From CAYWPG01 sp964460035 (GTDB lineage: Bacteria; Pseudomonadota; Gammaproteobacteria; Nitrococcales; AK92): DNA of 51,405 bases. This document shows, piece by piece, positions 1-8,061 of this stretch; position 1 is the stretch's first letter; each line of letters starts with the position of its first letter. The stretch covers positions 1-51,405 of the forward strand of contig CAYWPG010000028.1 in NCBI GenBank assembly GCA_964460035.1. Direction: 5' to 3'. The notes beneath the pieces were generated by a model, which saw nothing but the letters and a program-made list of their open reading frames with translations, did no database searches and had not been told where the DNA came from. A program made the position numbers and the translations under genes.

Positions 1-363
1 ACTCGCCAGGCTCATACCCTGTGCTGACGACTGGCGTTGATCTATGCCCGCGCCGTGCAGGCGCCGGTGAGCGCCTACGTACCGTCGGTGGCGGTGCCAA
101 GAAAGCAAAAACGATATCCCAAAGGCTCATGCATCCCCCGCTACGCAAAGCGGCACTCTGCAACATGCCTGCGCAGCAACCTGTGTGTTGCCTCTACGCG
201 GTTCTTGTACCGAGCCAGCCGGGCCGCGAGCGCCGTTCCTCTGCCACGAGCTCCAAAACGAGCCGGTATGCCGACGCGGAATGATCAGACCAGGGTCCGA
301 CAAGGGTAGTGTCCCGCCAAGTGATGTAACTGCAGTTTAGGCCACCGTGGTCTTCGCAAGCTA
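1..363. other. Left-edge stretch without a recognisable gene
   Basis: No open frame here resembles a protein I know, and codon use in the short open frames looks random. The segment from about 305 to 363 directly follows the 3' end of the decayed transposase and probably contains the end of that insertion element, but the partner terminal repeat is not identifiable because the element is truncated on its other side. The rest may be flanking sequence of the insertion. Confidence 0.4.
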
Positions 364-1010
364 CTACGCGGCGTTATCGTAGATTAGTTTCTCCGTCTCC
401 TCTTCGGTCTTCAGCAGTGGCCGGAGGCTGGCTAGGCTGAGGTGGCGTCGGCTGACTTGCCACTCATCGTTGTGCTCCAGCAGCACGCCGCCGACCAGGC
501 GGGTGACGGCGGCGTTGTTGGGGAAGATGCCGACGACGTTGCTACGCCGCTTGATCTCCTTGTTCAATCGCTCCAGTCAGTTGGTGGAGGCAATCTTCGG
601 CCAGTGCTCCTTCGGGAAAGCCATAAACGCCAGGACGTCCTCCTCGGCGCTGTCCATGCAGCGGGCGGCTTTGGGGAAGCGCTCACGCAGGCCGCCGGCT
701 GCCTGCCGCCATTGGCGCTTGGTCGTCGCCTGATCCGGTTGGGCAAAGGCGGTACGCACCGCCGCCGAGATCGCGGCTGATGGGCGCGCGGGACCTGCGA
801 GAGCACGTTGCGCATGAAGTGCACCCGGCAGCGCTGCCAGCCGGCGCCGGTGAGCACGGTGGCGATGGCCTTCTTCAGCCCCTCGTGCGCGTCGGAGACG
901 ACCAAGCGCGCGCCCTTGAGCCCCCGGGCCACCCGAGCGCGCAAGAACGCCGTCCAGAAGCCCTCCGACTCGGCCGGCCCGACCGACAGGCCCAGGCGTG
1001 GGTCGTCCCG
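364..1010 (-). pseudogene. IS256-family (Mutator-type) transposase, decayed C-terminal fragment
   Basis: Read leftward, one frame gives an IS256-type core (LGLSVGPAESEGFWTAFLRA, then VVSDAHEGLKKAI and CRVHFMRN). The reading shifts frame near 780-790 into RTAFAQPD and AFPKEHWPKIASTN. An in-frame TGA then stands where family members usually have Pro in the N-P-L-E-R motif, and the tail continues as LERLNKEIKRR and VVGIFPNNAAVTRLVG to the natural end. The N-terminal half, including the first catalytic Asp, is missing: similarity stops near 1010. Loss of the start, a frameshift and a stop codon make it non-functional. Family identity is clear from the C-terminal motifs. Confidence 0.85.
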
Positions 1011-1095
1011 ATTAGGAGTAAGGAGTGATCTGCGGTAATGGAGTTGCTGCGACAGAAGGGTTTGCAGGCCTCTGATACAGCCCGATACGAAACGC

Positions 1096-1121
1096 AAAAG
1101 CGCCACACAGGGCGGCGCTTT
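1096..1121 (-). terminator. Rho-independent terminator of nrdJab
   Basis: Stem AAAGCGCC/GGCGCTTT (1114-1121 pairing with 1097-1104). On the minus strand the stem runs into a short T run. It lies 28 bases after the nrdJb stop codon and separates the operon from the transposase remnant. Confidence 0.75.
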
Positions 1122-1148
1122 CGTTAGGCGAAAATCACTTGTGGGGCA

Positions 1149-1853
1149 TTAGCCGCACTTGCTATCCCCGCAGTTCAGGCAAGTCATGCACCCATCCATC
1201 ATCACCATCGCCTGGGTATTGCACTTGCCGCAAAGCTGCGCCCCGTCGGGGAAGTTCGAGCTGCTGCTCCCGCTGGCGCTAGCTTCCTGATTAGCGGCCT
1301 GCTTGGCCTCGAATTCGGCGCGCTTCTGGGCGATGAACTGCTTCTGGTGCTCGTCCAGCGCGTCCTGCTCCAGCAGGCCGATGTACTTCATGTGCTGTTC
1401 GATCACGTCGCCGATTTCGGCCACCAGCGACGGCATGAACTTGCCGCCCCGCTTGAAGTAGCCGCCCTTGGGATCGAACACGCTCTTGAGCTCTTCGACC
1501 AGGAAGGTGCAGTCGCCGCCCTTACGGAACACCGCGGAGATAATCCGCGTGAGCGCGACGATCCACTGGAAGTGCTCCATGGCCTTGGAGTTGATGAAGA
1601 TCTCGAACGGCCGGCGCACTTCCTGCGGTGTGCCCTTGTTAAGGATCACGTCGTTGATGGTGACGTACAGCGCATGCTCGGAAAGCGGCGTTTTGATCTT
1701 GTACGTCTGCCCGACGAGCACTTCCGGTCGCTGGAAAAGCTCGTGCATATGCTCAATGGGCTTCTCTTCGGCCTTAGGCTGCGCCGTCTTCTCCGGCTCG
1801 TCCGGCTTGGCGACCTCGTAACCAACGATCTTCTTGGTGATCTTGATTGCCAT
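1149..1853 (-). CDS. nrdJb: B12-dependent ribonucleotide reductase, C-terminal subunit NrdJb
   Basis: A 234-residue protein matching the detached C-terminal part of class II (adenosylcobalamin-dependent) ribonucleotide reductase, as in P. aeruginosa NrdJb. The body holds a TSCPD-like domain (about residues 80-160, around DCTFLVEELKSVFDPKGGYF). The tail is Cys-rich: C208, C211, C222, C225, C228 and C233, combining a zinc-ribbon arrangement with likely thiols that re-reduce the active site. A low-complexity Ala/Ser linker precedes the tail. It starts 17 bases after the nrdJa stop on the same strand, so the two are co-transcribed and should form one enzyme making deoxynucleotides with or without oxygen. 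Confidence 0.9.
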   Translation of the reverse strand: MAIKITKKIVGYEVAKPDEPEKTAQPKAEEKPIEHMHELFQRPEVLVGQTYKIKTPLSEHALYVTINDVILNKGTPQEVRRPFEIFINSKAMEHFQWIVALTRIISAVFRKGGDCTFLVEELKSVFDPKGGYFKRGGKFMPSLVAEIGDVIEQHMKYIGLLEQDALDEHQKQFIAQKRAEFEAKQAANQEASASGSSSSNFPDGAQLCGKCNTQAMVMMDGCMTCLNCGDSKCG

Positions 1854-1870
1854 GTTCCTATCCCCCAGCC

Positions 1871-4012
1871 TTAGAACTTGCCGTAGTAGCCTTCCTTGAG
1901 CGCATCGAAGAGGTTGGCAGCGGTGTGGACCTCGCCGTCGTACTCGATCTCTTCGTTACCCTTGGCCTCGATCCAGCTGCCGTCTTCGAGCTGGAACCTG
2001 TAAGTAGTGGCTTCCAGATCCTTCTCCTTCACCAGCACGCCCTGGAAAGCCTCAGGGTTGAAACGGAACGTAGTGCATCCCTTCAAGCCTTGCTCATAGG
2101 CATAGTGGTAAATGTCCTTGAACTTCTCGTACGGGTAGTCCGTGGGGACATTGGCCGTCTTGGAAATCGAGGAGTCCACCCACTTCTGCGCCGCCGCTTG
2201 AATGTCCACATGCTCCTTGGGGGAGATGTCGTCGGCGGTGATGAAGTAATCCGGCAGACCGGAGTCAGCCGTGGCGTTGGGGTCGATGAAGTGCCGGTAG
2301 GCCAGCAGCTCCAGCGAGTACACCTCCACCTTTTCCTTGGTCTTCTTGCCTTCGCGGATCACGTTGCGCGAGTACTGATGCGCAAAGCTCGGCTCGATGC
2401 CGTTGCTGGCGTTGTTGGCCAGGCTGAGCGAGATCGTGCCGGTAGGCGCGATGGAGGTGTGGTGCGTGAAACGCGCGCCCTTCTCGGCCAGCTTTTCCAC
2501 CAACTCCGGATCGACCTCGGCAACGCGCTGCATGTAGCGCGAATACTTGGCCCAGAGCACGCGGCCCTTGACCTTGTCGCCCACCTTGTAGCCGTCCTTC
2601 GCCATCTCGGGGCGCTTGGCCAGCATTTCGCGGGTGACGATGTAGTCCTCGTTCATGATGGGCGCGGGGCCCTTCTCCTCGGCCAGTTCCAGCCCTACCC
2701 GCCAGCCCACCAGGGCCATCTCCTTGGCAACGCGCTCGGTGAACTCCACCGATTGCCGATCGCCATACTTCATGCGCAGCATGGTGAGCGTGGAGCCCAG
2801 GCCCAGGAAGCCCATGCCGTGACGGCGCTTGCGCATGATCTCCTGGCGCTGCTGCTCCAGCGGCAGGCCATTGATTTCCACCACGTTATCGAGCATGCGC
2901 GTAAAGATCGCGACGACCTTGCGGTACTCGTCCCAGTCGAAGCGTGCGTTCTCGGTGAACGGATCCTTGACGAACTTGGTCAGGTTCACCGAACCGAGCA
3001 GGCATGCGCCGTATGGTGGCAGCGGCTGCTCGCCGCAGGGGTTGGTCGCGCGAATATCCTCGCAGAACCAGTTGTTGTTCATCTCGTTGACGCGGTCGAT
3101 GAGAATGAAACCGGGCTCAGCGAAGTCGTAGGTGGAAGACATGATCAGGTCCCACAGCCGGCGGGCCTTGATAACCCGGTAGATCCGGCAGGCCACCTGG
3201 CCCTGCTCGTTGAGCACGTAGTCCTCGGTTTGCGGCCACTCGCGCCAAATCACCTTGTTGGGATCGCTCAGATCCAGCTTGTCTTCCTCGACTTCCTTCC
3301 TGGTCACCGGGAAAGCCAGCGGCCAGTCGGCATCGTTCTTCACCGCCTGCATGAACTCGTCGGTGATCAGCAGCGAGAGGTTGAACTGGCGCAGGCGGCC
3401 GTTCTCGCGCTTGGCGCGAATGAACTCGAGCACATCGGGGTGGCCAACGTCGAAGGTGGCCATCTGCGCGCCGCGGCGCCCACCGGCGGAGGACACGGTG
3501 AAGCACATGCGGTCGTAGATGTCCATGAAGGACAGCGCGCCGGAGGTATAGGCCCCGGCGCCGGAGACGTACGCGCCGCGCGGACGCAAGGTGGAGAACT
3601 CGTAGCCGATGCCGCAGCCGGCCTTGAGGGTGAGCCCGGCCTCGTGCACTTTGCCGAGGATATCGTTCATCGAGTCGCCGATGGTGCCGGAAACGGTGCA
3701 GTTGATGGTGCTAGTGGCCGGCTTGTGCTCCCAGGCGCCTGCGTTGGAGGTGATGCGGCCAGCCGGAATGGCCCCGCGGCGCAGCGCCCACAGGAAATGC
3801 TCGGCCCATTCGGCCCGCTTCTCTTCGGTCTCCTCGACGTCGGCCAACGCTTTTGCGACACGCTTGAAGGTGTCATCCATGGTCTGGTCGATCACGCGAC
3901 CATCCTTGGCCTTCAGCCGGTATTTCTTGTCCCAGATATCCAGCGATGCATCCTGCACTGGTATCTCGGCGACGGCATTCGTAACCACGCGTACCTTCGC
4001 TGCGGTCGTCAT
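1871..4012 (-). CDS. nrdJa: B12-dependent ribonucleotide reductase, catalytic subunit NrdJa
   Basis: Catalytic part of class II ribonucleotide reductase, about 713 residues. It carries the first redox Cys (C105 in NCTVSG) and the radical-site motif N-P-C-G-E (N324, C326, E328), followed by PPYGACLLGSVNL. The (b/a)10 barrel continues through GTISLSLANNASNGIEPSFA and ends at FDALKEGYYGKF, with the Cys-rich tail supplied by NrdJb. I place the start at ATG 4012 (MTTAAKV) because a strong GGAGGGG ribosome-binding site precedes it; a longer frame to 4054 lacks one. The upstream region has paired NrdR boxes and a DnaA box. No class I or III reductase gene is present in the window. Confidence 0.93.
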   Translation of the reverse strand: MTTAAKVRVVTNAVAEIPVQDASLDIWDKKYRLKAKDGRVIDQTMDDTFKRVAKALADVEETEEKRAEWAEHFLWALRRGAIPAGRITSNAGAWEHKPATSTINCTVSGTIGDSMNDILGKVHEAGLTLKAGCGIGYEFSTLRPRGAYVSGAGAYTSGALSFMDIYDRMCFTVSSAGGRRGAQMATFDVGHPDVLEFIRAKRENGRLRQFNLSLLITDEFMQAVKNDADWPLAFPVTRKEVEEDKLDLSDPNKVIWREWPQTEDYVLNEQGQVACRIYRVIKARRLWDLIMSSTYDFAEPGFILIDRVNEMNNNWFCEDIRATNPCGEQPLPPYGACLLGSVNLTKFVKDPFTENARFDWDEYRKVVAIFTRMLDNVVEINGLPLEQQRQEIMRKRRHGMGFLGLGSTLTMLRMKYGDRQSVEFTERVAKEMALVGWRVGLELAEEKGPAPIMNEDYIVTREMLAKRPEMAKDGYKVGDKVKGRVLWAKYSRYMQRVAEVDPELVEKLAEKGARFTHHTSIAPTGTISLSLANNASNGIEPSFAHQYSRNVIREGKKTKEKVEVYSLELLAYRHFIDPNATADSGLPDYFITADDISPKEHVDIQAAAQKWVDSSISKTANVPTDYPYEKFKDIYHYAYEQGLKGCTTFRFNPEAFQGVLVKEKDLEATTYRFQLEDGSWIEAKGNEEIEYDGEVHTAANLFDALKEGYYGKF

Positions 4013-4044
4013 ATCAAGATCCCCTCCCCGCCTTCGGGCACAAG

Positions 4045-4053
4045 TTATCCACA
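4045..4053 (+). promoter_or_regulatory. DnaA box
   Basis: TTATCCACA, an exact match to the high-affinity DnaA box. It lies in the nrdJa leader, between the NrdR operators and the start codon. DnaA control of a ribonucleotide reductase is known for E. coli nrdAB; its role here is inference from position. Confidence 0.65.
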
Positions 4054-4080
4054 ACTAATGCACAAGCTGTTCCCAGCTGA

Positions 4081-4096
4081 CCACCATATATTGTGG
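4081..4096. promoter_or_regulatory. NrdR box 1
   Basis: CCACCATATATTGTGG matches the NrdR consensus (acaCwAtATaTwGtgt) at 13 of 16 positions, including the invariant C, central ATAT and G. Its core lies exactly 32 bp from box 2, the face-of-helix spacing typical of NrdR operator pairs. Confidence 0.85.
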
Positions 4097-4112
4097 GGTC
4101 GGCAGAGAGTCT

Positions 4113-4128
4113 AACCCATATATCGGGC
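4113..4128. promoter_or_regulatory. NrdR box 2
   Basis: AACCCATATATCGGGC keeps the ATATAT core and the flanking C and G of the NrdR consensus but is weaker in its arms. It overlaps the proposed -10 of the nrdJ promoter, as expected for a repressor site. Confidence 0.75.
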
Positions 4129-4148
4129 TTGAGCCACTGGAATCTCAA
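4119..4148 (-). promoter_or_regulatory. Likely nrdJab promoter
   Basis: On the minus strand TTGAGA (4148-4143) and GATATA (4124-4119) are separated by 18 bases and resemble a sigma-70 promoter. The -10 lies inside NrdR box 2. The call rests on sequence resemblance and position only. Confidence 0.45.
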
Positions 4149-4331
4149 GCGTTGGCTAACAGACTGAAGGACAAACAGAATCGCTGCGAAGGCGCTGCGA
4201 TGAGAGAAAATTGTGAGGATGTCAACCGCCAGCCCCCGCGTGTTTACGTCCTCTCCCAGGGTTGCTGCGCTGCGGAATCGGGCCCGGTCTGGTATCATTC
4301 CCGGTATCGACCTGACGGCGGAGGGAGCTTC

Positions 4332-4799
4332 ATGAAGGGCGACACCAAGCTGATCGGCATGCTCAATCAGCTGCTGGAAGGCGAGCTGACTGCGGCCGAC
4401 CAGTACTTCCTTCACTCTCGTATGTACGAGAACTGGGGGCTGACCAAGCTTTACGAGCGTATCGCCCACGAGCGCGACGACGAGCTCCAGCACGCCGACG
4501 TACTCATCAAGCGCATTCTCTTCCTGGAGGGCGACCCCGACCTCTCCAAGCGCTCGCCGCTAAGAATAGGCAAGACCGTGCCCGAGATGCTGCGCAACGA
4601 CCTGGAGCTCGAGTACGAGGTCACGCGCGCTCTCAAAGAGGTCATCGCCTACGCCGAACAAATCCGCGACTACGTGACCCGCGATCTGCTCGTGGCCATG
4701 CTGGACGACACGGAGCAGGACCACGCCCATTGGCTGGAGCAGCAGCTAGGGCTGATAGACCGCCTGGGGCTGGAGAACTACCTGCAGTCGCAGCTGTAA
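4332..4799 (+). CDS. bfr: Bacterioferritin-family iron-storage protein lacking the haem-ligand Met
   Basis: A 155-residue bacterioferritin-type four-helix protein. The ferroxidase ligands are complete: E18, E51, H54, E94, E128 and H131, with Y25 nearby. The residue after E51, which is the haem-binding Met52 in E. coli Bfr, is Leu here (DELQHAD), so the dimer interface probably cannot bind haem in the usual way, as in Pseudomonas non-haem (FtnA/BfrA-type) subunits. The start at 4332 follows a GGAGGGA ribosome-binding site; the open frame runs further upstream but without bacterioferritin similarity. It stores and detoxifies iron in the cytosol and is transcribed divergently from nrdJab. Confidence 0.92.
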   Translation: MKGDTKLIGMLNQLLEGELTAADQYFLHSRMYENWGLTKLYERIAHERDDELQHADVLIKRILFLEGDPDLSKRSPLRIGKTVPEMLRNDLELEYEVTRALKEVIAYAEQIRDYVTRDLLVAMLDDTEQDHAHWLEQQLGLIDRLGLENYLQSQL

Positions 4800-4875
4800 G
4801 CCGCCGCCTATTGGAGCGAGGCCAAACGGCGGTACGCATCGGTGCGTACCGCGTCGGAAATTTGGCGCAGCCTGT

Positions 4876-6120
4876 TCAGCAAACATCGTACGCCGGCTGC
4901 CCTGCCCGCCCGTATATCAAGCTCGGGTCATACCCCAGGAAGCGCAGGATTTGCTGCTCTAGACGCATGGCGTCGTGGTAGCCCAAGCGGATCAGCTCGC
5001 GGCAGAAATCGGCGGCGAACAGCAGGTAAGTCATGATCGTCGAGCCCGAGCTGGAGGTGGCGCCGCTGCCGCGCAGGAAGATACGCATGCTGCGCGGCAG
5101 TTCCTTGGCATGCTGTCCCGCGATCTTCTCCAGCGGCTGAGAAGGCGATATCTGGAGCACATCGATCTTGCGCAGATTCGCCTCTAGGCGCTTTTCCTCG
5201 GGAATCAGCTCCAGCGTCCGGTTAATGCGCTGCAAGCGCTCCACATCGCCCTCCAGACTGTCCACGAAGGCGCTGTTGAGCACGTGCCCGAGAATCTGCG
5301 CGACGGACGGATAGCGCACCTGCGGTGTCATGGGCGGCACCTCGTTGCTGGCACTGACGCCGATGACCAGCACTTTATCGGCCCCTAGATGCAACGCCGG
5401 GCTGATGGGCGCCAGCTGACGCACCGAACCGTCGCCGAAGTACTGATCGCCGATCCGCACCGCCGGGAATACGACTGGAATACCCGCCGAAGCCAGCAAG
5501 TGGTCGGCAGTCAGCAAGGTCGGCACCCCGATGCGGCGCGCCCGCCGCCAGGGTTTGATAGACGCATGCCCCTGGTAGAAGCTCACCGACTCGCCGGTGG
5601 AATAACCCGAGGCGGTGACGCTCAGCGCATGCAGGTCGCCCCGGTCTATAGCCGTCTGGATACGCCCAAAATGAATCACGCGGCCGATCAGCTGCCGCAG
5701 CGGCTCGTTGTCCAGCAGCGAAATCGGCGGTACCGACGAGTTGCGCCCCAGGAACAGCGCGCCAGCCCACTTCAGCGCTCGCTGTGATATGCCGGTCATT
5801 TCCGTTCGGTACACCTGATCGGCCGTCAGATTGCTCCAGATGGACTCCAGCCCCAGCACGCCGGCTCGAAAGTGCGAAGCATGAGCCGCCAACGCGGTCG
5901 CGTTCAACGCGCCGGCCGAGGTACCGCAGATAATGGCGAATGGATTATGCGCGCTCTTGGGCAGCATCTCGGAAACGGCCTTGAGCACGCCCACTTGATA
6001 AGCCGCCCGGGCGCCGCCGCCGGAGAGAATCAACGCTGTTTTCTTGGAGGTGGTGTTTACTACGGACACGGCTCGCTTCTTCGCAACAAATGAGGCCATG
6101 AGAGTCAGAGTCTCGAGCAT
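4876..6120 (-). CDS. Patatin-like phospholipase family protein
   Basis: A 414-residue protein with a patatin fold. The oxyanion-hole motif is GGGARAAYQVG (residues 34-44), the nucleophile elbow is G-T-S-A-G with S68, and the catalytic Asp is in FGDGSVRQLAP. It probably hydrolyses acyl ester bonds in lipids. There is no signal peptide, although the C-terminal region is moderately hydrophobic. It is a single gene on this strand, 163 bases downstream of sodC. The first ATG has AAGG about 13 bases upstream; a second ATG seven codons later is possible. The substrate is unknown. Confidence 0.85.
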   Translation of the reverse strand: MLETLTLMASFVAKKRAVSVVNTTSKKTALILSGGGARAAYQVGVLKAVSEMLPKSAHNPFAIICGTSAGALNATALAAHASHFRAGVLGLESIWSNLTADQVYRTEMTGISQRALKWAGALFLGRNSSVPPISLLDNEPLRQLIGRVIHFGRIQTAIDRGDLHALSVTASGYSTGESVSFYQGHASIKPWRRARRIGVPTLLTADHLLASAGIPVVFPAVRIGDQYFGDGSVRQLAPISPALHLGADKVLVIGVSASNEVPPMTPQVRYPSVAQILGHVLNSAFVDSLEGDVERLQRINRTLELIPEEKRLEANLRKIDVLQISPSQPLEKIAGQHAKELPRSMRIFLRGSGATSSSGSTIMTYLLFAADFCRELIRLGYHDAMRLEQQILRFLGYDPSLIYGRAGQPAYDVC

Positions 6121-6283
6121 TATCTAGTACATGACCTTGCTGCGGTTTGTCGAGAAGCATGATGGAAAAATCGCTGCGCATGTCGGGAGCGCAGCGGCGA
6201 GCAGCTTGACGCTCGCCGCGATGAGTGGATCGCAACCGAAGTTGCTGAATCTGGGGCGCGCCTGACCGGCGCGGCGCTCGCTG

Positions 6284-6817
6284 TTACTCTTTGGGGATGG
6301 GGCCACAAGCGACACGTTCGCCGCCACCGCCGTCCTTAGGCTCGTCGCTGTAGGTATCGCCGCCCGAGTGCACCATCAGGCTGCGCCCGCGCACCTTTTC
6401 AACGGACAGCCGCGGAGCGAAAACCGGATCCCTGGCGCTACCGTCGGCGCGCACGTAAAGAATGGGCAAGTCGCCCAAGTGGCCCTGACCGTATGGTCCC
6501 TGATGGCTGTCCGTGCCTTCGGGATCGTAGTGACCACCTGCGGCCATTGCCGGCTTGATCTCCCCGTCGCCGGACGCTGGCTCGCAACTCGGATGCTCGT
6601 GCACATGGAACCCGCGAGGCCCGGCCGGCAGGCCTTTGAGCTGGGGCGTGAGCAACAACCCGCCTTCAAAATCTTCCAACGTAACCGTGCCTATAGCCTC
6701 CCCCACGCCCTCCTCGCTTACGCTGAACATATCGACACTTAAGGTTGCGGCTTCGGATACGCCCAAGCTCGCGCCAGCGGCCAACACGAGCAGTCCCAGC
6801 CTCCCCCGCCTGTTCAT
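6284..6817 (-). CDS. sodC: Periplasmic Cu/Zn superoxide dismutase
   Basis: A 177-residue precursor with an N-terminal signal peptide (about residues 1-23, ending VSEAA). The copper ligands H71, H73, H96 and H150 and the zinc ligands H96, H105, H113 and D116 are all present, as is the disulfide pair C78 and C171. It dismutates superoxide in the periplasm. The GAGGA ribosome-binding site overlaps the stop codon of the upstream dodecin gene, which suggests translational coupling. Confidence 0.94.
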   Translation of the reverse strand: MNRRGRLGLLVLAAGASLGVSEAATLSVDMFSVSEEGVGEAIGTVTLEDFEGGLLLTPQLKGLPAGPRGFHVHEHPSCEPASGDGEIKPAMAAGGHYDPEGTDSHQGPYGQGHLGDLPILYVRADGSARDPVFAPRLSVEKVRGRSLMVHSGGDTYSDEPKDGGGGERVACGPIPKE

Positions 6818-6826
6818 CGCCGGTCC

Positions 6827-7036
6827 TCAGTCGTCCAGGGTAAAGCCGATCTTGACCGTTACCTGCCAGTGCTTGACGTCGCCGTCTACGATATGTCCGC
6901 GCGAATCCACCACTTGAAACCACTGGAGCTTATGAAGAGACTTGGCCGCCTTGCGCACCGCGGTGCGCACCGCATCTTCCATGGAAGTGGTGGACGATCC
7001 GGTCAGTTCGATGGTTTTATAAACGTGGTCGCTCAT
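6827..7036 (-). CDS. Dodecin, flavin-storage protein
   Basis: A 69-residue small protein with the dodecin fold. W39 (KLQWFQV) and Q58 (KHWQVTVKIGF) correspond to the Trp that stacks on flavin and the Gln that contacts the isoalloxazine ring. Dodecins form hollow dodecamers that hold FMN or riboflavin pairs. A GGGGAG ribosome-binding site precedes the start. It is the first gene of a two-gene unit with sodC (9 bases between stop and start) and is divergent from the receiver-domain gene. Confidence 0.93.
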   Translation of the reverse strand: MSDHVYKTIELTGSSTTSMEDAVRTAVRKAAKSLHKLQWFQVVDSRGHIVDGDVKHWQVTVKIGFTLDD

Positions 7037-7190
7037 GCCCGCTCCCCTGTTGTCCTTAACCGTTTCTACCGAACATGCGGCCGGCTGCGACCACAGCCAA
7101 GAGCCCTGCCCGGCGGGCGGGGCACCGGATCAAACGAAGCGACAAGGTGGTACACTTCCTCCAGTATTCTCTTTTTCGCGGACCAGAAGG

Positions 7191-7991
7191 ATGACCAAGC
7201 GCCTGTCCCTGCAGGATCTTACTTTGCTTCTCGTAGAGCCTTCGCCAACCCAGGCGCGGATCATCCGCGACCACCTTGTCGACGTTGGCCTGCAGCATAT
7301 CGAAGTCGTGGGCACCGGAGCCGACGCACTGCAGTACATGCAGCAGCACATCCCGGACGTTGTGGCCAGCGCCATGTACTTCCCCGATATGACCGGCTCG
7401 GACCTGATCGGCACCATGCGCGACGACCTCAGGCTGCGCGACGTGCCGTTCATGCTGGTCTCCAGCGAGACTCATCCGCGAAATCTGGAGCCCGTACGCC
7501 AGGCAGGCGTCATGGCCCTATTGCCCAAGCCATTCCGAGTGGAAGATCTCACGCGGGCACTCAATGCGAGCCTCGAATATCTCGTTCCCCAAGAGCTCGA
7601 ACTGGACGATATCGAGGTGGAAGAGCTGCGGGTGCTGGTAGTGGACGACAGCCGCTGGTCACGCCGTCACATCGAACAAATGCTGCGGCAAATCGGCCTC
7701 CAAAGGCTCACCTTCGCCGAGAACGGGCGCGAAGCGGCCGAGCTGATTCGCGACGAGCCGTTCGATCTGGTGGTCACCGATTACAACATGCCGGAAATGG
7801 ATGGCGAGCAGCTGGTCAACTACATTCGCCACGTGAGCACCCAGCCCGACCTTCCGGTATTGATGATCACCTCGGAGCAGGATCAGTCGCGCCTAGCGGC
7901 CGTCCGTCAAGCCGGCGTTTCCGCTCTATGCGACAAGCCCTTCGACATTTCCACCTTGCGGGAGCTCGCGCGTAGTCTGCTGACGCACTAG
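7191..7991 (+). CDS. Tandem receiver-domain protein (pseudo-receiver plus receiver)
   Basis: A 266-residue protein of two CheY-like receiver domains and nothing else. The second (about residues 145-262) is canonical: VVDD acidic pair, phospho-acceptor Asp in VVTDYNMPEMDG, Thr in MITSE and Lys in CDKPF. The first (about residues 7-130) has only one acidic residue in the pocket (LLVEPSPT) and Ala where the acceptor Asp should be (ASAMYFPDMTG), so it should not be phosphorylated. There is no output domain, so it likely works by protein contact. I chose ATG 7191 (MTKRLSLQ) because residues upstream of it show no domain similarity. The partner kinase is not nearby. Confidence 0.88.
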   Translation: MTKRLSLQDLTLLLVEPSPTQARIIRDHLVDVGLQHIEVVGTGADALQYMQQHIPDVVASAMYFPDMTGSDLIGTMRDDLRLRDVPFMLVSSETHPRNLEPVRQAGVMALLPKPFRVEDLTRALNASLEYLVPQELELDDIEVEELRVLVVDDSRWSRRHIEQMLRQIGLQRLTFAENGREAAELIRDEPFDLVVTDYNMPEMDGEQLVNYIRHVSTQPDLPVLMITSEQDQSRLAAVRQAGVSALCDKPFDISTLRELARSLLTH

Positions 7992-8023
7992 GGCGGGAAG
8001 CAAGCGTAAGAAGGATAGAGAAC

Positions 8024-8050
8024 CGCCAACCCGATACCGCTGCGTTGGCG
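8024..8050. terminator. Hairpin between convergent genes
   Basis: Inverted repeat CGCCAAC/GTTGGCG with a 13-base loop, between the ends of the receiver-domain gene and the unknown gene that converge here. There is no T run, so a bidirectional terminator role is only a guess. Confidence 0.3.
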
Positions 8051-8061
8051 AAGCTTGAGCG

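Larger units (their letters stand above)
4013..4331. promoter_or_regulatory. Divergent control region between nrdJab and bfr
   Basis: The 319-base space between the two divergent genes contains, from left to right, the nrdJa ribosome-binding site, a DnaA box, two NrdR boxes overlapping a likely nrdJ promoter, and about 180 bases of bfr upstream region with a GGAGGGA ribosome-binding site at its end. I saw no cobalamin riboswitch core, which might have been expected before a B12-dependent enzyme. Confidence 0.7.

Noticed and set aside
1847..4114. Long open frame of about 755 codons on the plus strand
   Set aside because: It is the antisense shadow of nrdJa in GC-rich DNA; it has no protein similarity and no ribosome-binding site.
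4013..4331. Cobalamin riboswitch before nrdJab
   Set aside because: The leader is short and shows no B12-box-like core; NrdR boxes explain the region better.
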